In this document: positions 58,401 to 64,000 of the stretch, in pieces | Position numbering within the stretch: the first letter of the stretch is position 1 | Layout of the letters: each line of letters begins with the position of its first letter | Assembly: GCA_029962745.1 (NCBI GenBank) | Contig: CM057156.1 | Location: 33,300,027-33,364,026, forward strand | Origin: Echinometra lucunter | Lineage: Eukaryota; Echinodermata; Echinoidea; Camarodonta; Echinometridae | Direction of reading: 5' to 3' | Length of the DNA: 64,000 nt | Position numbers and translations under genes: made by a program | Notes under the pieces: generated by a model | Databases searched by the model: none | What the model saw: the letters and a program-made list of their open reading frames with translations, nothing else | What the model was told of the DNA's origin: nothing

Positions 58401-59404
58401 CAATTTCATGATCTTCAGCATTTGCCACAGTCACAATCCTGGTGGCATGATATGTCAGGTCATTTTAACCTGTTTACCACTGGAATCTCATATTTCCCAT
58501 AGGTTGAATACACGGACCACCCGATTCCAGCAGGCAATGGGTTAAAGGGCATTCTATTTTCAAGATGCCTCAACATTTGCCGAGTGGCAACAGTATGGAA
58601 ACTGATGAAAATGTCAGGAATGATGAAAAGATCTACTGAAATTCGAAATTCACACTTGGGATTGAACAAAATGAGGATATTAAGGAATTGCTGTGCATGT
58701 AATCAAATGTAATGATTAAACATATTAATGAGAACTTGGATATAGGTTGAAATTCAAGAGTTCTTTGAAATGACCTTGATGCAGTATCTCTTTTGAAGCA
58801 GGGATTGCTTTAGATATACCTAGGGACCTTACATGCAGGATGACTGAAAGTTTGGACAATTACAGTGTAATGAAGCAGCTAATTTCCACAGGAAATGAAA
58901 TTGGGTGACATTTATTCACCATGTTGCACATGAACATTAACTATCTGATTAAGCTCTTAAAGGAACTATATCATGACAAACAACGGAACTGAAACACTAG
59001 GATAAAAAATGTTTAAAAGTAAAGCAATAGTTCATGGAGAAGCCCATTCTACCTGCGAAGGGAGAATTATATGACAAAAAATGAGGTAGGCTGGAAAAAA
59101 AAAGGAGTGATGAGATGAGAAACTAGGAGTAAATTTGCCTTGGCCTGATGTCAAAGAAGAATTTGTGTGTTGGTCTCTGACTTTATTTCATTGTTTGAGA
59201 TTTTTTGACCCACCTGATAAACGGATATTTATGATAATGTAACAGTCAGTGTTTAGGTGTCTGGATGAGTAGATGATTAATGAACAAGCTGCTAGCCCTC
59301 CACAATGACAATGCAAAACAGAATGAAAGAATGAAGAGGGAACCCAGAGAGATAGAGCTAAAAAATCAATAAGGGAGATTAACAAGTGACTAAAGCTGTA
59401 AGGT

Positions 59405-59580
59405 TTAACAGTAGCAGGACGCACTCTGTATTGCGCTTACAAATCAATGGCCACACAGTATCCCACAGGCCCACTATTCACTCTCCCTCTCTCTCCCAGT
59501 CTACTGTATCTGCCCCCTTTTTGTGCACTCTCGCCCTCCGGTAGACCGCAGAGAACCTAAGCTTCACAATAGAAAGTGGT
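59405..59580 (+). promoter_or_regulatory. Possible promoter-like region upstream of the 60-kb first exon
   Basis: The sequence from 59405 to 59570 is less AT-rich than its surroundings, contains a pyrimidine-rich run (ctctccctctctctcccag) and scattered CpGs, and has no recognisable transposon. It lies about 400 nt before the candidate first exon. No TATA box or other core element was identified. Confidence 0.15.
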
Positions 59581-59992
59581 AGCAATCAGATGTTTATATT
59601 GGTGCCCCCTTAACATCGTGGTAGGGATTTACAGTCCACCAGAGTTTCTTTTCTATGTGGGATACGTGGAATCATTGATGGATGTAGGACCATTTTCCAG
59701 GATTCCGGCAGTTGATCTAACTCACAGCAAGGAGATGGAGACAAGTTGTTCTAGGAATACTAACGGCAAGATGTCAACCACTTTGAGCACGATGGAAGTG
59801 ATACTATTGATTGGTCCTTTGTTGATCCTTTCACATCAACGCTGAGCAATGGAAAACTGCCTTTTACGACATGTCAAGTCTGTGTCCATATAAAAGAAAT
59901 GTCTGAAGTATAGAAATATCTGTCAGCGAAATGCTTTAATGGAAATGCAACTGTATCTACGGAAGTATAGTTAGAAAAGACAGCAATCTTCA

Positions 59993-60079
59993 ATGTTTCA
60001 ACCTCATCTCAAAATCGCTATGGATAATACTACTGGGATATACCAAAAGCCATCCCATACCAGGCTTATATCCATATCA
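59993..60079 (+). CDS. Possible alternative first coding exon downstream of the C1 exons
   Basis: An open frame beginning MFQPHLKIAMDNTTGIYQKP runs 29 codons to a strong donor ATATCA/gtaagtatc in phase 0, matching the phase left by exon 13. An in-frame TAG about 27 nt upstream of the first ATG and the lack of a pyrimidine-rich acceptor argue for a first exon rather than an internal one. The second ATG (60020, gctATGG) has the better start context. If real it would make a short isoform lacking the C1 domain, as is known for alternative Lbc-type products. Confidence 0.3.
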
Positions 60080-60500
60080 GTAAGTATCTAGATTTTTGAC
60101 AGTGAACATTTAAGATGCAGTATCAGGAGAGCTTCATTCCCCCTCTTTTATTTCAGCATTCAGGTGAACACCTTTGTTTGCACATATATTTCACTGAATG
60201 CTTTGTTGAAAGTAGAAAATTTCAGAGGTGTACATATATGCTTGCAATAACTTTGTATTTAATGGACAGTTAATGGAAATTTCTACCATTTTAAGTGTAC
60301 AAGTTAAAAAGTAGAAGAAGTGTTATGACTAAGGTTTTAAAGTAACTGACTGTGAATACGTGTTAGGATTTTGTTGAACTCAAAGTATACTTTGAACTAT
60401 TCCTGAACACTTTTTCCCCTTGAAATGCTGTTCTTTGCCAGAGCTCAAGATTAATTTTTAGGCAATCCAAACTTTTTAGGCAAAATCGTGTTTTCACTAA

Positions 60501-60608
60501 TGTCGCAGTCACACCAACGAGACTGCAGACCGATCTAAGCAATTGCATTATTTCTAATGACGCAGCATAGGTCGGTTTTGAGTCGGTTTCATTGGTGTGA
60601 CTGCGACA
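60501..60608. mobile_element. Small MITE with TGTCGCAGTCACACCAA ends
   Basis: tgtcgcagtcacaccaa (60501) and ttggtgtgactgcgaca (ending 60608) are exact 17-bp inverted copies. Inside, gagactgcagaccgatc pairs loosely with gtcggttttgagtcggtttc. 108 bp. Confidence 0.8.
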
Positions 60609-62540
60609 TAAGGGGCATTCACTTCTGCATGTGCCATCCTGTGAGAAAGTATCAAAAAATGAATGTACTGTGTCGATACTTGAAAATCTTTCATCAGACG
60701 TGAGTGGAAGAGTCCTCACACACGATAGGTAGAGAAGTTTAGAAGCTTCCTAATTGATAAGGAAGTCATTTATGGGGAGGAAATGTGCAATTTATTACCC
60801 CCTAAAATGAGCCATATTGGACAATTGATTGAACTTCAAAGGCTCAAAATAGACATAGACAAACACTGACATGAAAATGCAACTAAATTTGTAACTTTCC
60901 TTCTCTAGCTTCTACTTGGATTTTTAAAATCTTGTTTCTTGTTGCTGATGACTATATAAAATGAAACGTTTAGAAAGTTTGCTTCTTATTAAAGTTTATG
61001 TTGCTTGTGGATTGCCAACGATAATTGACAGGATATTGCTTGAACAGTTTAGGAGGAGGTTGTGTGTCAGAAAAATAGAAAAGTAAAAGAAAATGAGGAT
61101 AAATCATGAACCCTCAAGATTATAGATATATGTAGACATCAATTGAAATGATAAAGCTTGACAGCATACAATTTGAACAGGGAATCCTGCTGGTAATGCC
61201 TATTATGGCTGTTTTGTAGTGTAGTATCATGGTATTCTGGGGTACAGATTACAGAAGTTTGCAGGTTTGTTTATGAAATTCTTTGAAGGAAATAATTGCT
61301 TTCGAAGTTGTTGAAATGGACTGGTGGGGTATGTTATTTTGTATGGCTGGATATAAATGTTGCAGTCCTGCTTTATTTCACATTGTTCTTTTATACTCCT
61401 TACATTTAATGATGTAATGTTGCATAATCTGTTAGGTCTAGTTTTAACTGACCCTTAACATTAAGGGGTTTTATGATTCATGTACATTGTTCATTGCAGA
61501 CAAGAATGATACAGTTGCCTGAACTGTGTCTGTTAATGATCTAGACACACAGGTGTACTAGTATGTACTATCCTTATAATAATAACAATGATGATGAAGA
61601 TACCTGGTATACATGTATTTTTCTGTCCAATAAGTTTAGAGTTTCAAATGTATAATGTCTTGAGAAGTTGTACACCATCTAATTTTCATGAAATGTCTAC
61701 TTTATAACTTTATAAAACATAATTGAAATCTAATACATCCTAAATTTTGAAGGGAAAGATGTGTACAGGGGAGTATGCCAAACTATGATTTATCTCAATT
61801 TATCTACCATCTCCCCTAACTGAAGAGAGAGAGAAAAAAGCAAAGCAACATAATTTGATAAAATAAATTTGATAAAATAATGCATTTGGCAGAGGAATGC
61901 TTACTCTTTCCAATATAAAATTGTGACACTCCCAAATAGGCCTTATGGTATTGGTGAAGAAAATGTAAATATTTCTGGGAAATATTAATATCAACAAGTC
62001 ATACTGATGTTGATTATCATCATGTGGCTTAAGTTGGCTACTTCATGTCCAGACAGTTTTTACTCTGGTCAGACCTTTGACGGTCAATAGAGGTCAAGTA
62101 AATGACCGATTGTTTACCAATGCATTGTAAAATGTTAATATGCAAGACAGAAGATGATAAGAGTCTTAGCTGGGTGTTTTAATCATGGTTTATGATCTCA
62201 GAGGTGTTCATTTGTTGGTGGTGCTTTGGTTTCCTTGGTGATATATCAGACCATGACCCAGTTACAGGAAAGGAGAAGGATAATGCTATTAAATCAAACG
62301 TGCAACTACGTGAACAAATCGTACATTAAAATTAGCTCAAATAAAGATGTGTTGGAGTACTTTTTTCCTACCCAAAACACTGACAACTTAGAACTCTCTC
62401 CCAATGTCCATGATAAACATCCAAGACCCCTTATAAATCAAAGCTTGACTGTAAGGGTATTACCAGTAGTACTTTCTTTCTTTTATATTGATGGGCACAC
62501 CCAAACCCAATTTTTTTTTACTTCACCAGGAATCGAATTA

Positions 62541-63120
62541 AGGAGAATGCAACCCAGACATCAGTGTGCTTCCAGTGAATGAAGAAGAACAAGAAGAGTT
62601 AACAGTGAAAGTTTGAGGAAAACCGGACAATCTGTTCAAGAGTTATGAACTTTGAAAGTTTAAGTAAATCCTTATTATGGCGATCCTTGATTTGGCAACT
62701 TTGTCAGCATCTGTGATGTCATCGTGGACAACTCTCCATTCATTTTGTACACAGAATTTAACATTCTCTTTATTTTCAAGAAAAATAAAAATTCTTCTGA
62801 TTTATTGTTTGAGTATGGTATGGCTATATCAATTCTGCAAGCATTTTCGGAAGAATTATGTTGATTCTTGACTTGAAATTTCATATAAATCAATTTTTTT
62901 GAAAAATCATGTACAAAATGAATTGAGAGTTTTCCACGATGACATCACGGATGCTGGCAAAGTTGCCAACTCAAGGATTCCTGTAATAGGGATTTACTGA
63001 AACTTTCAAAATTCATAACTCTTGAACAGATTGTCCGATTGTGCTCAGACTTTCACTGTCTATTCTTCTTGGTCATATCTATTCACTAAGAGCACACTGA
63101 TGCCTGGGTTGCATTCTCCT
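62541..63120. mobile_element. Large inverted repeat: two 210-bp arms around a 160-bp spacer
   Basis: The left arm (62541-62750: aggagaatgcaacccagaca to cattttgtac) is matched in reverse by the right arm (62911-63120: gtacaaaatgaattgagagt to gggttgcattctcct). The arms differ by scattered substitutions and small indels. The spacer is AT-rich and without coding capacity. This fits a foldback transposon; transcribed as part of the intron it would give a long double-stranded RNA hairpin. Confidence 0.85.
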
Positions 63121-63951
63121 TTAAACAGAATGAGAGTGAAAAGGGGCATCTACTAGGGTTATTGAAATTAATTAAGAAAAGTGTGGAGTTGTGAATATTT
63201 CTTGAACTATATGATCTCTACAAAATTCATTGACCATCGTGATGTAATGTAGATTTTTCTTTAACATCACTTAATTTCCTGTACATCATATTTTGGTATT
63301 CATCATTGATGCAAAACACAAAACTGGTCATTTTATCATGAGCAAAACAAAATACATATTTTTTATCTTGTCAGAGTGAGTGGATTGTTTGAACATTGTT
63401 AGTCACAGCAGGCTTTATTGTTTCAATAGCAATAGCACTCAAATGAAATGTTATCATTCTCTTGTGAAAAGGACAAGGACATATGGAGGAGATGTAGTCT
63501 GGATAAGTTTAAAAATACCAAACTGTTTAAAACTTGAGACAGTTCAAGACAAGTAAATGAACTATTCAAACTACATTCTAGACCCTGTTGTAATATACCT
63601 TTGTGCATAATTCAGTTTTATGTTCAAGTTATTTTAGTATCATAATTTTCTTTTTGGGACTTCATCCCACCCCTTTCTTTTAATGTGTATAAAACAGGAC
63701 TTAAGAAGAAAACTACATGTATGCATTCTCAGTAAATTCAACTGTGCATATAAACTAGATGTTGATCTAGATGAAATATTGTTATATACACTGAGGATAT
63801 GAATTATCTGCCCATGTAGTCACTTTCTTAATCAGTTGAGTGATCACTCTTAATTCAACTGATCTACACCTATTCAGTCAAAAGGTAAATGTTTTGGGTC
63901 TCCCTTGCGTGCTAGCCAGGCTGCTGCCCAAGGAACGCAGACATTACGTCT

Positions 63952-63959
63952 TGACGTCA
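63952..63959. promoter_or_regulatory. Perfect palindromic CRE (TGACGTCA)
   Basis: A full cAMP-response element in a short GC- and CpG-rich stretch (63905-63980) that also has a CRE half-site (attacgtc) at about 63943. CREB/ATF proteins bind this octamer. Chance occurrence is possible, but the local composition differs sharply from the surrounding intron. Confidence 0.4.
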
Positions 63960-64000
63960 TGGCGCACCACGCCGTCTTTTATCAGATTAATCACATTCCC

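Larger units (their letters stand above)
53416..59400. other. Intron 13, first part: hairpin transposons, SINE and LINE fragments, no gene
   Basis: At least six inverted-repeat elements, a tRNA-derived SINE and a LINE fragment fill much of this stretch, all annotated separately. A G21 run lies at 54316-54336. No splice-bounded exon in phase 0 could be placed. Confidence 0.5.
60080..64000. other. Intron 13, second part: no gene seen
   Basis: AT-rich. It contains a small MITE (60501), a large inverted repeat (62541-63120) and a CRE-bearing CpG-rich stretch at the right edge. An exon-like segment at 61500-61551 (ttcattgcag to cacag/gtgtac) has stops in all frames that matter. Confidence 0.5.

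Noticed and set aside
59576..59845. 89-codon open frame near 59.6 kb
   Set aside because: No upstream splice or start evidence, ordinary composition and no recognisable motif; likely chance, perhaps 5' UTR of the candidate exon at 59993.
61500..61551. Exon-like segment with acceptor ttcattgcag and donor cacag/gtgtac
   Set aside because: In phase 0, the phase needed after exon 13, it meets TAG; the other phases also meet stops.

Overview
This is a stretch of animal nuclear DNA: AT-rich, intron-dominated, and full of short inverted-repeat transposons, minisatellites and poly-G/poly-C runs. The repeat style (several families opening with a G-run plus TGTTTCATAAAGCTGTTCGTAAAG-like ends, a TTTATGCCTCCGCC-ended element carrying AGGTCA repeats) and the C1-containing signalling gene suggest a marine deuterostome, most likely an echinoderm such as a sea urchin. 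That assignment is inference; no species marker was identified.

One multi-exon gene on the plus strand explains nearly all convincing coding sequence. I traced 13 coding exons by joining acceptor and donor sites and requiring reading phase to agree: 3433-3862, 29808-29843, 33045-33483, 34668-34744, 35953-35984, 42605-42752, 44738-44774, 46250-46378, 48251-48400, 50828-50964, 52136-52212, 52369-52549 and 53336-53415. Together they give 1953 nt, or 651 codons without a stop, ending in phase 0 with the rest of the gene outside the window. The product has an Arg/Ser-rich N-terminus, several acidic low-complexity stretches, a Lys/Glu-rich coiled segment and then an atypical C1 zinc finger (about residues 595-642). 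This order fits the N-terminal half of an Lbc-family Rho guanine-nucleotide exchange factor (AKAP13/ARHGEF2/ARHGEF28 group). The DH-PH catalytic module would lie beyond the right edge.

Layout: 1-3170 holds no gene; a CCAAT box and GC-rich first exon follow. The 26-kb first intron carries a possible alternative first exon (12246-12394), a repeat family at 15.6-16.2 kb and inverted at 19.7-20.1 kb, a MITE whose end has expanded into a 77-bp minisatellite (24.0-25.3 kb), a decayed non-LTR retrotransposon end (26.0-26.5 kb) and a 31-bp minisatellite (27.3-28.1 kb). From 29.8 to 53.4 kb lie twelve small exons separated by introns with (GAT)n DNA, a transposon with four 150-bp units and several MITEs. 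From 53.4 kb to the end is one long intron dense in hairpin elements, a tRNA-derived SINE, a LINE fragment, a possible second alternative first exon (59993-60079) and a perfect CRE near the right edge.

No rRNA gene, functional tRNA gene, CRISPR array or prokaryotic operon was seen. The most interesting biology is the run of phase-2 exons 7-10 (exons 8 and 9 are frame-neutral cassettes encoding acidic segments), seven RRxS kinase-consensus motifs in a protein related to a PKA anchor, and several candidate alternative promoters.
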